Notes: generated by a model from the sequence alone, not told the origin. A DNA stretch of 7,932 nucleotides from Patescibacteria group bacterium (GCA_022705545.1 JAKJEG010000012.1:1-7932), one strand, 5' to 3'. Counted from the first letter of the stretch, positions 1 through 5,950 are shown. Numbers and translations are program-made.

Positions 1-39
1 TATAAGATTGCTTCGCTTCGCTCGCAATGACAAAAAATG
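1..39. repeat. Palindromic intergenic repeat, copy A (possibly cut by window edge)
   Basis: Positions 5-32 start with AGATTGC, run through a CTTCG/CTCG-rich core and end in GCAATGACA, so ATTGC and GCAAT can pair as a short hairpin. The same outer signature (AGATTGC ... CAATGA) recurs in inverted orientation at 5876-5910. It lies directly after the stop of the penicillin-binding protein gene and could shape the 3' end of that transcript, but on the minus strand no T-run follows, so I do not call it a terminator. Confidence 0.55.
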
Positions 40-1845
40 TTATTCCTTAATTTCATCTGGCGGAAGATTGTAATAATTAATTAAAAACTGTTCTATTTCT
101 CGAAAACCTAAAGTGACGGTATAAGAAGCAGCCCCCGGATTATTGTGAGGTTTTTCAATTCTTACCAAAGCAACAAAACGAGGTTTAGAAGCAGGAAAAA
201 TACCCATAAAAGTATGATTTTCTTCATCAGTATAACCGCCATGAGAACCATAAATAAAAGAAGTGCCGGTTTTTCCTGCTAAACTATAGCCTTTAACCTT
301 AGCATTACCACCAAAACCATTATCAATAACACTCTGAAGCATTTTTATCAAAATATCAGCAGTTTCTTTTTTAATCACTTGAATATTTTCCGAGGTAAAA
401 CTTATGGGAATTTCTTGACCCTCAGGAGTAATTATTTTTTCGGCTAAATAAGGATTAAGGCTCTTTCCTTCGTTAGCAATCGTGGCATAAGCCGTTACTA
501 ATCTAATAGGAGTTAAGCTAATGCCAACACCATAAGAAGCAGTCGCAAAGTAAGTAGGATTAACTTTTGGGTATTCCAAATTTGATAGATCGCCAACTAT
601 TTCATTAGGCAAATCAATGCCAGTTGGTTCAGTAAAACCAAAATTTTTAAAATAAGTTCTTAAAAGATTATTCCCTAACTGATTAGCCACAAAAATTGCG
701 CCAGTATTAATTGATCTTTCCAAAACCTTGTACATATTCACTTCTCCATTAACCTCATTGTTGTAGTTGACGATTCTATATCCTCCAACTTCATAATAAC
801 CTTTATCAACATAAGTTGTCTCAGGGGTAACTTTGCCGCTATCCAAACCAGCAGCCATCGTAATTGGTTTGACTACGGAGCCGGGTTCATATCTTTCTTG
901 AGTAACAGGATTTAGAAATAAAGAATAATCTTTTATTTTTTGATATTCATTAAGATTAAAAGAAGGATAATTGGCCAAAGCGATAATTTTCCCAGAAGGT
1001 ACTTCCATTATTACGATGCTGCTGCTTTCTGCTTCTCTTCCTTTCACTAATCCTTCAGCTGCTTTTTCTGCTGCTTCTTGAATATTTTTATCAATACTCA
1101 CAACAATATCAGAACCATCTTTTAATTCTTTTTCTTTAGACAAAAGGGAGCGGATTAATCGTCCAACAGCATCCTTTGGACCAACAAAAACTCCTTCTTC
1201 TCCGGAAAGAATCTTATCATAATAAGCCTCCAAGCCATACTGACCTTGAAGTTTACCGTCTTCGGTTTCAGAAACAAAACCAATCGTCTGACTGGCTAAA
1301 CTTTGAAAAGGATAATAACGGCAACTTCTTTCCTCAAAATACACTCCTTTTAAATTTAAATCTTTAATTTTCTGAATTAATTTTTCGTCTTCAATATTTT
1401 TAGCTATTGGTTCATAAGGATCATTAATTTTTGAAGCTCGTTGAAAAATTTCTTCTTTGGGTAAAGAAAAATCCTTTAAACCCTGAAGGTTCGAATAAAG
1501 AGCATTAGTAATTTCTTGGGGATTTTCTATCTCTTTAGGATTAAGATAAAGCAAATAACAAGGCCGATTGGTAGCAACCGGAATAAGAGTACCATTTTTA
1601 TCTTGAAAATAAATTATTCCTCGTTTTGGCGGCAAAACTCGGGTAGTCATTCGACTATTTTCTGCTGCCTCAGCAAATTGTTCATGGTTAACTATCTGAA
1701 TTTGATATAAACGATAAATTAAACCCAATAAAATAAATAAAAAAGAAAAATAAACTAAATAAATTCTTTTATTAAAAGTTTTTTCCTCCGCAAAAAAACT
1801 ATTTTTATTTCTTGAAATGTTGTTATTAATTATTCTTTTTTTCAT
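40..1845 (-). CDS. ftsI: FtsI/PBP2-type penicillin-binding protein (peptidoglycan D,D-transpeptidase)
   Basis: Probably the septal transpeptidase that cross-links peptidoglycan at the division site, membrane-anchored with its catalytic domain outside the cytoplasmic membrane. Counting from the ATG at 1843-1845 (601 aa), a basic N-terminus is followed by one membrane segment (about residues 27-46). Then comes the RG-x-I-Y motif of the PBP dimerisation domain (about 75-79) and a transpeptidase domain with all three active-site motifs: S-V-V-K (323-326, catalytic Ser323), S-I-N (378-380) and K-T-G (525-527). No PASTA repeats are visible. The frame is open up to a TTG at 1872, but that codon lies in the loop of a perfect hairpin and adds nine residues unlike the family, so I prefer the ATG. 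Neither start has a Shine-Dalgarno sequence. Position as fourth gene of a mraZ-rsmH-ftsL-like cluster favours FtsI over the elongation enzyme PBP2/MrdA. Confidence 0.9.
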   Translation of the reverse strand: MKKRIINNNISRNKNSFFAEEKTFNKRIYLVYFSFLFILLGLIYRLYQIQIVNHEQFAEAAENSRMTTRVLPPKRGIIYFQDKNGTLIPVATNRPCYLLYLNPKEIENPQEITNALYSNLQGLKDFSLPKEEIFQRASKINDPYEPIAKNIEDEKLIQKIKDLNLKGVYFEERSCRYYPFQSLASQTIGFVSETEDGKLQGQYGLEAYYDKILSGEEGVFVGPKDAVGRLIRSLLSKEKELKDGSDIVVSIDKNIQEAAEKAAEGLVKGREAESSSIVIMEVPSGKIIALANYPSFNLNEYQKIKDYSLFLNPVTQERYEPGSVVKPITMAAGLDSGKVTPETTYVDKGYYEVGGYRIVNYNNEVNGEVNMYKVLERSINTGAIFVANQLGNNLLRTYFKNFGFTEPTGIDLPNEIVGDLSNLEYPKVNPTYFATASYGVGISLTPIRLVTAYATIANEGKSLNPYLAEKIITPEGQEIPISFTSENIQVIKKETADILIKMLQSVIDNGFGGNAKVKGYSLAGKTGTSFIYGSHGGYTDEENHTFMGIFPASKPRFVALVRIEKPHNNPGAASYTVTLGFREIEQFLINYYNLPPDEIKE

Positions 1846-1857
1846 TTTAAATGTTTG

Positions 1858-1890
1858 GACATCGCAAGTCAATTAACGACTTGCGATGTC
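1858..1890. repeat. Perfect 13-bp inverted repeat just upstream of the PBP gene
   Basis: GACATCGCAAGTC (1858-1870) and its exact reverse complement GACTTGCGATGTC (1878-1890) flank a 7-nt loop, AATTAAC. In the mRNA the hairpin would end 12 nt before the preferred ATG of the penicillin-binding protein, where a ribosome binding site would normally sit. There is no T-run after it, so it is not an intrinsic terminator for ftsL. A degenerate relative of the right arm lies at 4202-4225. It may be a mobile REP-like element that landed here, or a structure that tunes translation or RNA processing. Confidence 0.8.
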
Positions 1891-1928
1891 GTTAATTCTA
1901 CCCTAATTTGAAGAAATCTTAACGGGGC

Positions 1929-2390
1929 TTAATGGTTAAAAGCAACATCACCATTTTCTCCGTTTGTATCCTTCAAACTTAAGTAAGAAAGATTTTCCAC
2001 TTTAACAAAATGATTTTCTTCTATCCATTTTTTAATTTCTTCTTCGCTTAAATCCCCTAATAACTGCTCTTTTAATTGAACCGTTTCTTTTTCTAAAGAA
2101 TCAATATCCTTTTTGATTTTATAAATCTGATAATCATAGGCAATATTTTGACTATAAATGGTTAACCAAGAAAAGAAAATTAAAATAAAAGGCAAAGTAG
2201 CAAAAATAGCCGTTTTGACAAAACCGCTCAACTGAAAATTATGAGAATTTGATTTTAAGACAAGAAAGCTGGAAAATCTTTTAAAAAAAAGGTTAGCCCG
2301 TGACTGTTTTTTTGTTTTTTTAATTTTAACGGGATAGTAAGTAGGATAATATTTGTTTTGAGTTTTTGGTTGATAAATAACCGTAAGCAT
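1929..2390 (-). CDS. ftsL: FtsL/DivIC-like small bitopic division protein
   Basis: Likely the small divisome protein that, in characterised bacteria, pairs with its partner through a periplasmic coiled coil and helps activate FtsI/FtsW. It has 153 residues: a basic, Tyr-rich cytoplasmic tail (1-58), one hydrophobic helix (about 59-80), and a charged heptad-like stretch (about 84-112). A short W-I-E-E-N-H-F-V-K-V segment follows (122-131), then an acidic tail. Sequence conservation in this family is weak. The call rests on size, topology, coiled coil and position between rsmH and the penicillin-binding protein gene, which is the usual place of ftsL. The ATG start has only AT-rich sequence upstream and no Shine-Dalgarno sequence. 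Gaps of 82 bp upstream and 83 bp downstream (to the preferred ATG) are wide for a dcw operon, and both hold hairpin-forming repeats. Confidence 0.72.
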   Translation of the reverse strand: MLTVIYQPKTQNKYYPTYYPVKIKKTKKQSRANLFFKRFSSFLVLKSNSHNFQLSGFVKTAIFATLPFILIFFSWLTIYSQNIAYDYQIYKIKKDIDSLEKETVQLKEQLLGDLSEEEIKKWIEENHFVKVENLSYLSLKDTNGENGDVAFNH

Positions 2391-2431
2391 AATAAATAAA
2401 TTTTAAATTTTCAATTAATGTCGTTAATAGA

Positions 2432-2466
2432 TCTTTTGTCACTTTACTTCTTAAAATGACAAAAGA
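2432..2466. repeat. Inverted repeat in the rsmH-ftsL spacer
   Basis: Arms TCTTTTGTCA (2432-2441) and TGACAAAAGA (2457-2466) are perfect reverse complements around a 15-nt loop, starting 6 nt after the rsmH stop codon. No T-run follows on the minus strand, so termination is not supported. The TGTCA...TGACA ends resemble the outer ends of the palindromic repeats at 5962-6137, and this may be an eroded member. The motif ATGTCGTTAAT at 2418-2428 recurs at 1886-1896. Confidence 0.5.
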
Positions 2467-2472
2467 GAGTTA

Positions 2473-3399
2473 TTATGAGAACACTACGCCCTTTTTTATT
2501 GCTCTTAGTTTTGCTGAATGAGAACGAGGATTTTTTTGGATTTCTTCTTCCGTCGGAATAATTGGTTTTTTGGTTAACATTACTCCCTCGTTATTTTTAA
2601 CTTTTTCTTTGAAAAAATTCTTAACTATTCTGTCTTCTAAAGAATGAAAGGTAATGACCACTATTCTTCCTCCCTCAGCTAAAATTTCAAACGAATCTTT
2701 TAAGGCCTGAGAAAAATTATTTAATTCATCATTAACAGCAATTCTTAAAGATTGAAAAGTCCGAGTGGCAAAATGAATTCGATGATGTTCATAATTTCTT
2801 GGTAAAGTTCTTTTTAAAATTTCAACTAATTGACCGGTTGTTTTAATTTTTTCTTTTTTTCTCGCCTCAACTATTGCCTTAGCTATTCTTTGGCTATATC
2901 TTTCTTCGCCGTATTCTCTAATAATTCTTTCGATATCTTTTAATGGCCAGTAATTTATGATTTCAAAAGCAGTTAATCCTTGAGATGGATTAAATCTCAT
3001 ATCCAAAATTTCATCACCCTGATAGCTAAACCCTCTTAAAGCAGAATCAAAATGATAAGAACAAACACCTAAATCAAATAAAATGCCATTAACAGGATAA
3101 AATTGATTTTTTTGAACGATTTCTTTTATTCGGGAATAAGAATCATTAACTAAAATTAATCTTTTCTTTTCCTGCTCAGAAAAATCTTTCAAGATATCTT
3201 TTAAAAAAATATTGTAGACAGCAGGATCAATTTCTATTCCCAATAATTTTCCTTTCGGCCAATTTTTTTCTAAAATCGCTTTACCATGCCCTCCAAAACC
3301 AAAAGTCGCATCAATAAAATTTTCCTTTGGCTTAGGATTTAAATAATCAATCGTTTCTTTTAAAAGAACTGGTTGGTGAAAAATCTTTTCTTTCTTCAT
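2473..3399 (-). CDS. rsmH: 16S rRNA m4C1402 N4-methyltransferase RsmH (MraW)
   Basis: Cytoplasmic S-adenosylmethionine-dependent enzyme that methylates N4 of C1402 in the 16S rRNA P-site region. Family landmarks appear in order: H-Q-P-V-L-L-K-E at the N-terminus (8-15), the SAM-binding D-A-T-F-G-F-G-G-H-G (30-39), E-I-D-P (56-59), F-D-L-G-V-C-S (108-114), D-M-R-F (133-136), A-T-R-T-F-Q-S-L-R-I-A-V-N-D-E-L (211-226), F-H-S-L-E-D-R (251-257) and the C-terminal N-P-R-S-H-S-A-K-L-R (290-299). At 308 aa it is full length. A cysteine stands where most homologues read D-L-G-V-S-S. The ATG lies one base after the mraZ stop. The Shine-Dalgarno AGGA (3407-3410), 7 nt away, is inside the last mraZ codons, so the two genes are surely co-transcribed and probably translationally coupled. 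Confidence 0.97.
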   Translation of the reverse strand: MKKEKIFHQPVLLKETIDYLNPKPKENFIDATFGFGGHGKAILEKNWPKGKLLGIEIDPAVYNIFLKDILKDFSEQEKKRLILVNDSYSRIKEIVQKNQFYPVNGILFDLGVCSYHFDSALRGFSYQGDEILDMRFNPSQGLTAFEIINYWPLKDIERIIREYGEERYSQRIAKAIVEARKKEKIKTTGQLVEILKRTLPRNYEHHRIHFATRTFQSLRIAVNDELNNFSQALKDSFEILAEGGRIVVITFHSLEDRIVKNFFKEKVKNNEGVMLTKKPIIPTEEEIQKNPRSHSAKLRAIKKGVVFS

Positions 3400-3400
3400 T

Positions 3401-3832
3401 TTAAATTCCTAATTGGGAAAGTTTTTCCGCAATCTCTGAAGACTCTCTTTCGGTTTTATTTTTATAAGTATTCCAATTGTCCTCATCCCAAATTTCTAAT
3501 CGATCGTAAACACCAACTAAAACTATTTTCTTTTTTAAATCAGCATAATTTCTTAAATAATCAGGAATCAATATTCTTCCCTGACCATCAATGGCAACTT
3601 CCATTGCTCCCGCTAACATCAAACGAGCAAAAGCCCGGGAATTAGCTTGAGAAAGAGGTAAATTTTTTATTTTTTCGGCTAACTGCTCCCAATCTTTTTT
3701 TTCGTATAAAAATAAACAGCTATCTAACCCTCGAGTAATAATTAAGGTCTCGCCAACCTGATTGCGGATTTTTGAAGGAATAGCCATTCTTCCTTTAGCA
3801 TCTAAATTGTAATAATATTCGCCAATAAACAT
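3401..3832 (-). CDS. mraZ: Transcriptional regulator MraZ
   Basis: DNA-binding regulator of the AbrB/SpoVT-like fold and usual first gene of dcw clusters. In characterised bacteria it forms a ring-shaped oligomer and controls its own operon by binding short TGGG-type repeats near the promoter. The protein is 143 aa from the ATG at 3830-3832 and begins M-F-I-G-E-Y, as the family does. Both half-repeats carry the conserved D-x-x-x-R: D11-R15 (D-A-K-G-R) and D82-R86 (D-G-Q-G-R), each followed by a short hydrophobic-Ile-Pro segment. An in-frame TTG at 3847 would add five non-conserved residues and is rejected. Upstream, GTGGAT gives only a weak ribosome binding match. Four TGG repeats at 10-bp spacing in its promoter are the expected target, so negative autoregulation is likely. 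Confidence 0.96.
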   Translation of the reverse strand: MFIGEYYYNLDAKGRMAIPSKIRNQVGETLIITRGLDSCLFLYEKKDWEQLAEKIKNLPLSQANSRAFARLMLAGAMEVAIDGQGRILIPDYLRNYADLKKKIVLVGVYDRLEIWDEDNWNTYKNKTERESSEIAEKLSQLGI

Positions 3833-3837
3833 TTTAG

Positions 3838-3846
3838 TTATCCACA
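3838..3846 (+). promoter_or_regulatory. DnaA-box match TTATCCACA in the mraZ leader
   Basis: Perfect match to the TTATCCACA DnaA-box consensus, 5 bp upstream of the mraZ ATG. On the mRNA strand the same bases read TGTGGATAA and overlap the weak ribosome binding site. GTGGAT also resembles the MraZ repeats at 3862-3896, but this one is out of their 10-bp phase. Which protein binds cannot be read from sequence. Confidence 0.4.
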
Positions 3847-3861
3847 ATTATCCTTAGTTTT

Positions 3862-3896
3862 CCCCACTTTTATCCACATTGCTCCACCTATCCCCA
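3862..3896 (-). promoter_or_regulatory. MraZ operator: four TGG-type repeats with 10-bp period
   Basis: Read on the minus strand, TGGGG (3896-3892), TGGAG (3886-3882), TGGAT (3876-3872) and TGGGG (3866-3862) are each separated by exactly 5 nt. The E. coli MraZ site is a series of TGGGN pentamers with 5-nt spacers, so spacing and core match the known operator. The first repeat touches the last base of the -10 element, and the rest cover the expected transcription start and early leader. Bound MraZ would therefore block initiation or escape. The third repeat sits inside a perfect DnaA-box match (3870-3878). Confidence 0.82.
3870..3878 (+). promoter_or_regulatory. DnaA-box match TTATCCACA overlapping the MraZ operator
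   Basis: Second perfect TTATCCACA, same orientation as 3838-3846 and 32 bp from it. It contains the TGGAT repeat of the MraZ operator. Either the similarity arises because TGTGGATAA happens to include a MraZ pentamer, or both proteins can compete here. Confidence 0.35.
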
Positions 3897-3925
3897 TTTT
3901 ACTTCATTTGGAACCCATAAGTCAA
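3896..3925 (-). promoter_or_regulatory. Promoter of the mraZ-rsmH-ftsL-ftsI cluster
   Basis: On the minus strand, -35 TTGACT (3925-3920, 5/6 to consensus), an 18-bp spacer and -10 TAAAAT (3901-3896, 5/6). Initiation is expected near 3889, giving a leader of about 57 nt before the mraZ ATG. The MraZ repeats begin at the edge of the -10, and a palindrome at 3950-3979 separates the promoter from upstream transcription. No comparably good promoter was seen in the rsmH-ftsL or ftsL-PBP spacers, so this one may drive all four genes. Confidence 0.78.
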
Positions 3926-3949
3926 GAGAAAAAACCCATTGATCCTAAT

Positions 3950-3979
3950 AAAAAATCTTCTTTTAAAAGAAGATTTTTT
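3950..3979. terminator. Perfect 30-bp palindrome, probable bidirectional terminator
   Basis: Six A, TCTTC, four T is followed by its exact reverse complement, so the RNA of either strand forms an AAGAAGA-type stem ending in six U. The stem is AT-rich and so only moderately stable. It lies 24 bp upstream of the mraZ -35 element, where it could stop read-through from the radical SAM side and insulate the dcw promoter. No gene converges from the left, so the plus-strand role is unclear. Confidence 0.55.
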
Positions 3980-4024
3980 GCTTGAATAAAGGCATAAAAC
4001 ACTTATTAAATTTTCTTAAAATCT

Positions 4025-4044
4025 TTATCCACGACTTATCCACA
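4025..4044 (+). promoter_or_regulatory. Pair of DnaA-box matches (TTATCCACG, TTATCCACA)
   Basis: TTATCCACG (4025-4033, one mismatch) and TTATCCACA (4036-4044, perfect) stand head to tail with an 11-bp period, one helical turn apart. With 3838-3846 and 3870-3878 this makes four same-direction boxes within 207 bp. The 11-bp period differs from the 10-bp MraZ repeats. This pair is about 190 bp upstream of mraZ and outside its promoter, which favours DnaA over MraZ as the binder. Confidence 0.5.
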
Positions 4045-4045
4045 A

Positions 4046-4070
4046 ATTCTTATTGTAAGACAACAAGAAT
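4046..4070. repeat. Imperfect dyad next to the DnaA-box pair
   Basis: ATTCTTATTGT (4046-4056) and ACAACAAGAAT (4060-4070) are inverted copies with one mismatch around a 3-nt loop. The dyad begins two bases after the DnaA-box pair. It could be a binding site or a small hairpin. No T-run follows on either strand and no gene starts nearby. Confidence 0.4.
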
Positions 4071-4297
4071 GATCAATTTTCAATTTTCAATCAATTTTGA
4101 AATGTTAAAATTTTAAATGCTTAATAATCAATAATTAATAAGAAGATTTTAATTTTAAGATGTAGATTTGAGATTTGATTTTTGAGATTTGAGATATTTC
4201 CAACGACTTGTGATATCGTGAATCCAATTTTTAATAATCAATAATTATTAATCAATAATCAATAACCAATGATAAAATTTTAATTTTGAAATGTAAT
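4071..4297. repeat. AT-rich non-coding stretch with short direct repeats
   Basis: I see no gene here. The stretch is built from simple AT-rich units: CAATTTT runs (4074-4098), GAGATTTGA-type units (4163-4195) and AATAATCA/AATAACCA units (4121-4272). Two words recur exactly: TTAATAATCAATAATTA at 4121-4137 and 4231-4247, and AATTTTGAAATGT at 4093-4105 and 4282-4294. A segment at 4151-4195 reappears inverted at 5917-5950 beyond the radical SAM gene. A degenerate copy of the hairpin arm at 1875-1898 lies at 4202-4225. Confidence 0.6.
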
Positions 4298-4328
4298 AAA
4301 AAAAAGGGACAGCTTTAAAGCTGTCCCT
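4298..4328 (-). terminator. Intrinsic terminator of the radical SAM gene
   Basis: On the minus strand a perfect 24-nt palindrome (AGGGACAGCTTT and its complement, 4328-4305) is followed by a run of eight T (4305-4298). It starts seven bases after the TAA stop at 4335. GC-rich stem base plus U-tract is the classical Rho-independent form, so the radical SAM gene is very likely transcribed alone rather than reading into mraZ. Confidence 0.92.
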
Positions 4329-4334
4329 GTAAAT

Positions 4335-5744
4335 TTAAACTTTTGAATAATCTGAATAATCTTTTTGCCAAATTTCTGCAGATCTTTCTTTCCACTCTTG
4401 AGCATATTTATCAACCATTTCTTCAACTTCTTTTTTAAAAATAGAGGGGACACAAGTTGGCATAGCTTTTGTTTCGTCTACTATTTCTTTAAGTAAACCT
4501 CGGTGATCTATTACAATACATGGTCGTAATAAATTAGGAGTTTTTTCATCCGAATCTTTATATGGTTGTTTACTCCGAATGACTTTAAACAAAGGTGAAT
4601 TCAAAATTTCTATTAATGATTTTTCTTTAACATTATATCCCGGCTGGCTAAAATGAACAAAAACGCAAGGTTCAACATCACCATCTGCATTAATGTGGCA
4701 ATAGCGACTGGCAGCTATACACCCATCCACTAAGCCTCCGTCATTCCAAAAATCCCAAATTTGAACGGGAAATTTAGTACGCCAACGCCGAATAACTTCG
4801 TATCTTTTTTCTCTTTGCTGAGGAGTAGGAATTAATTCTAGATTCGGATCTTCGTCAATTGGCATATATTGAAATATCCAGCCAAGATATGCTCCTCTCT
4901 TAATCATTTCCTCAATAAACCTGTCTGAGTAGAAAATATGATTGTTTAATCTAGTGTGGGTAAAAGAAAAACCAAAAGGAATGCCATTATCTTTCAAATA
5001 CTCCATTGTCTCGGTTATTTTTCGATATGTTCCTTTACCGCGTCGATTATCGGTTTCTTCTTCAAATCCCTCTATAGAGATTAAAGGAATAATATTACCG
5101 GTTTCCAATAAAAGATCCTTTGGCTCTTTCAAAATTTCGTTACGAGTCAATAAACGATTCGGGTGCAACAATAACCCATTAGTAAAAACATGAAAAACTG
5201 AATCTTTGTGTCTTTCAGCAATGTCAATTAATGGAGAATATAAAAACGGTTCTCCGCCAGAAATTATAAATAAATAAACACCCATTTCATTAGCTTCTCG
5301 AATAACTTTTTCTACTATTTCTTCTTCTAAATCTGCTTTCTGATAGGAATTAGCATAGCAACCAACGCAATTAAGATTACACCTCATTGTCGGAGAAATA
5401 GTAATAAACGTTGGCGGATAAAAACCAGTTTGTTGTTCAAAGGTTTTTCTTTTATTTAATCCCCAGATTATTTGATTCACAATTAAATTGCTAATTAATC
5501 TAAAATATTTTTTGTTGACCTTTTGTAAAACCATCAGAGCTTCATCAGCCCAAACAACCCCATTCCTTATTTTTTCTCTGGCTTCTTTTAAAGCTTTTTT
5601 ATAAGCTTTATCCTTGACCACTATTTGTAAAATATAGGTATAATACATCAATCCTCTTTTAGCAATCCGTCTCGAGCACAACAAACCAAAATAGATTACT
5701 GTAGATAGAAACCACTTTTCCAATACCAAAATAATTTTTTTCAA
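4335..5744 (-). CDS. Radical SAM protein with SPASM/Twitch-like C-terminal region, substrate unknown
   Basis: Iron-sulphur enzyme predicted to cleave S-adenosylmethionine and start a radical reaction; the substrate cannot be named. At 469 aa it has a hydrophobic N-terminal segment (about 3-22) that may associate with the membrane. The radical SAM core starts at about 112, with C-x3-C-x2-C at Cys122/126/129, G-G-E-P (163-166) and S-I-E-G (223-226). The C-terminal part has C342-x12-G-x4-C360, the first half of a SPASM/Twitch pattern, with Cys409 and Cys431 as possible further ligands. The full seven-cysteine SPASM set is absent, so one auxiliary cluster seems more likely than two. The start is TTG (5742-5744), backed by AAGGAG 9 nt upstream; the first internal Met would delete the hydrophobic segment. 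No small peptide gene is adjacent, which argues against a standard peptide-maturase cassette. It has its own promoter and terminator. Confidence 0.88.
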   Translation of the reverse strand: MKKIILVLEKWFLSTVIYFGLLCSRRIAKRGLMYYTYILQIVVKDKAYKKALKEAREKIRNGVVWADEALMVLQKVNKKYFRLISNLIVNQIIWGLNKRKTFEQQTGFYPPTFITISPTMRCNLNCVGCYANSYQKADLEEEIVEKVIREANEMGVYLFIISGGEPFLYSPLIDIAERHKDSVFHVFTNGLLLHPNRLLTRNEILKEPKDLLLETGNIIPLISIEGFEEETDNRRGKGTYRKITETMEYLKDNGIPFGFSFTHTRLNNHIFYSDRFIEEMIKRGAYLGWIFQYMPIDEDPNLELIPTPQQREKRYEVIRRWRTKFPVQIWDFWNDGGLVDGCIAASRYCHINADGDVEPCVFVHFSQPGYNVKEKSLIEILNSPLFKVIRSKQPYKDSDEKTPNLLRPCIVIDHRGLLKEIVDETKAMPTCVPSIFKKEVEEMVDKYAQEWKERSAEIWQKDYSDYSKV

Positions 5745-5753
5745 TTTTTCTCA

Positions 5754-5759
5754 CTCCTT
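5754..5759 (-). promoter_or_regulatory. Shine-Dalgarno site fixing the TTG start of the radical SAM gene
   Basis: AAGGAG on the minus strand, 9 nt before the TTG at 5742-5744. It is the strongest ribosome binding site in the window; most other genes here have none or a partial one. It is the main reason to accept a non-ATG start. Confidence 0.85.
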
Positions 5760-5801
5760 TTTAGAATTTCTTGGCAATTTTTAAGGTGCTTTTAATATGA
5801 A

Positions 5802-5830
5802 TTTATATCACATTCTTAGGATTTTTTCAA
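5802..5830 (-). promoter_or_regulatory. Extended -10 promoter of the radical SAM gene
   Basis: Minus strand: -35 TTGAAA (5830-5825, 5/6), a 17-bp spacer, and -10 TATAAA (5807-5802, 5/6) preceded by TGA (5810-5808), which forms an extended TGnTATAAA element. The start of transcription would fall near 5795, giving a leader of about 50 nt that contains the AAGGAG site. Confidence 0.78.
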
Positions 5831-5875
5831 CTTGATGGACATGAATTCTATTCCAAAGGGCAACATTTTTATTTT

Positions 5876-5910
5876 TCATTGAGAGCGAACGTAGTGAGCG
5901 TGGCAATCTC
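5876..5910. repeat. Palindromic intergenic repeat, copy B
   Basis: Starts TCATTGAGAGCG and ends GTGGCAATCTC, so ATTG and CAAT ends can pair. It is an inverted relative of copy A at 5-32. Together with the elements at 5962-6137 it shows that this spacer collects repeats with GAGAT...ATGA-type ends. The dinucleotide and GC content differ clearly from the AT-rich surroundings. Confidence 0.55.
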
Positions 5911-5916
5911 ATAACA

Positions 5917-5950
5917 ATCTCAAATCTCAAAAATAAATACATCTTAAATT
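5917..5950. repeat. Inverted copy of the 4151-4195 repeat
   Basis: The reverse complement of 5917-5933 is identical over 17 nt to 4179-4195 (T5 followed by GAGATTTGAGAT). The reverse complement of 5938-5950 (AATTTAAGATGTA) matches 4151-4164 apart from one missing T. Both words occur in the same order in both places, so this is one repeat in two orientations on either side of the radical SAM gene. Confidence 0.6.

Noticed and set aside
1176..1710. Two plus-strand open frames (1176-1367 and 1516-1710)
   Set aside because: They lie antisense inside the penicillin-binding protein gene, which has all catalytic motifs in its own frame.
1895..1900. TAGAAT as a -10 box for a separate PBP promoter (minus strand)
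   Set aside because: No acceptable -35 lies 16-18 bp upstream; the best hexamer is GTTAAG.
3373..3645. Plus-strand open frame across the mraZ-rsmH junction
   Set aside because: Antisense to two firmly identified genes; no family features.
3845..3847. TTG start for mraZ giving five extra residues
   Set aside because: Family proteins begin at M-F-x-G-E-Y, matching the ATG at 3830-3832; the TTG also overlaps a DnaA-box match.
3980..4012. TTGAAT / ATTAAA as a plus-strand promoter
   Set aside because: Weak hexamers in AT-rich DNA and no plus-strand gene downstream.
4942..5193. Plus-strand open frame inside the radical SAM gene
   Set aside because: Antisense shadow of a gene with clear motifs on the other strand.
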